From Ruminococcaceae bacterium R-25 (GTDB lineage Bacteria > Bacillota > Clostridia > Saccharofermentanales > Saccharofermentanaceae): a stretch of DNA of 64,000 bases. The first letter of the stretch is position 1; each line of letters opens with the position of its first letter. The notes under the pieces were generated by a model. The model made no database searches, was not told the DNA's origin, and worked only from the letters and a program-made list of their open reading frames with translations. Positions 63,633 to 64,000 of the stretch are shown here, one piece after another. The position numbers were made by a program, and so were the translations under genes. The stretch covers positions 186,001 through 250,000 of the forward strand of contig QGFZ01000003.1 in the NCBI GenBank assembly GCA_003149065.1. The letters run 5' to 3'.

Positions 63633-64000
63633 TTATGAGCACATGCCGCAGCCGCCGCTGTGTGTGTCGCCTTCGGTGAGCCTCAACATGAGCTCGCCTT
63701 CCTGAGTCTTATAAAGGCGTGAACGCTGCAGTGCCTGGTCGAAATCGACTTCGTGGCCGTCGAATTCAGGTCCGTCAACACAGGCGAACTTGACCTGGCC
63801 GCCGACTAAGAGTCTGCATGCGCCGCACATTCCGGTGCCGTCGACCATGATGGTATTCATGGAAACGATGGTGTGAATGCCAAGTTGTTTTGTGAGCTGG
63901 CAGGCAAACTTCATCATGATGACAGGTCCTATTACGACGCAGTGGTCGTAGCGGACGCCTTCATCCCAGAGCTTCTGAAGAGCGACGCAGACATTGCCGT
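63633..64000 (-). CDS. nfnA: NfnA-type ferredoxin-NADP reductase subunit alpha, C-terminal part
   Basis: Partial gene, cut by the window end; the open frame runs on to 64000 with no start there. The visible 122 residues include YDHCVVIGPVIMMKF and the [2Fe-2S] Cys set GMCGACRLLVGGQVKFACVDGPEF. It ends HSGGCGMCS. Together with the next gene it forms an NfnAB complex. The internal ATG at 63915 is not the start. Confidence 0.88.
   Translation of the reverse strand, partial: GNVCVALQKLWDEGVRYDHCVVIGPVIMMKFACQLTKQLGIHTIVSMNTIMVDGTGMCGACRLLVGGQVKFACVDGPEFDGHEVDFDQALQRSRLYKTQEGELMLRLTEGDTHSGGCGMCS

Noticed and set aside
1..64000. CRISPR arrays, insertion sequences, prophage, tRNA or rRNA genes
   Set aside because: No spaced direct-repeat array, no transposase-like or integrase-like protein and no tRNA-like T-loop sequences were found by reading; short structured RNAs may have been missed.

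Overview
The window is chromosomal DNA from a low-to-mid GC, Gram-positive-type anaerobe, most likely a Clostridia member of the kind found in gut or rumen. The family-level guess is inference. The support is the ctsR-mcsA-mcsB-clpC operon, a PPi-dependent phosphofructokinase, a fused phosphoglycerate kinase-triosephosphate isomerase, a TPP-riboswitch thiW-thiM-thiE-thiD-thiC operon, an NfnAB-type ferredoxin/NADPH oxidoreductase, a GH25 lysozyme and a single-membrane secretion style. No insertion sequence, prophage, CRISPR array, rRNA or tRNA gene was recognised. Coding density is high and most genes have clear AGGAGG-like ribosome sites.

Layout. 1-6.3 kb: 3' part of rpoB and all of rpoC. 6.5-9.3 kb: a secreted NlpC/P60 wall hydrolase and two related unknown membrane proteins. 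9.5-14 kb: one-carbon folate genes (fchA, folD), an rRNA uracil methyltransferase, a sugar-isomerase-like TIM barrel and an FMN alpha-hydroxyacid oxidoreductase. 14-17.6 kb: membrane acyltransferase, an HTH-AbrB regulator, hflK-hflC. 17.7-22.9 kb: ABC transporter plus two-component system. 23-28.7 kb: cysteine synthase, an XRE-regulated cassette of tiny membrane proteins with a PstS-like binding protein, small membrane proteins and lgt.

28.8-39.1 kb: the standout region. A tightly overlapping operon encodes a NifH-like reductase, a NifD/NifK-like pair, hypF-hypC-hypD-hypE (the machinery that builds the Fe(CN)2CO unit of [NiFe] hydrogenase), a TM1266-type small regulator, and a second, divergent NifD/NifK-like pair. 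There is no hydrogenase, no hypA/hypB and no nifB in the window. Gene overlaps (ATGA junctions) make this look like one functional unit. I am not aware of a described enzyme system with this composition. My working inference is a nitrogenase-like enzyme whose assembly or cofactor uses Hyp-made Fe-CN/CO chemistry, with one D/K pair possibly acting as a scaffold. The operon is preceded by a leader with two foldable RNA elements.

39.1-43.3 kb: thiamin synthesis and salvage operon under a TPP riboswitch, tail to tail with the nitrogenase-like operon. 43.4-53.4 kb: PPi-PFK, small membrane proteins, a lyxose-isomerase-like cupin, GH25 lysozyme, a GGDEF protein with an altered motif, a metallo-beta-lactamase-fold hydrolase and a DUF1846 protein. 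53.5-58.6 kb: CtsR-controlled protein-quality operon in which McsB, and one of the two phosphoarginine sites of ClpC, look degenerate. 58.6-64 kb: a PlsC-zinc-ribbon protein, the PGK-TPI fusion and NfnB/NfnA (NfnA is cut by the window end).
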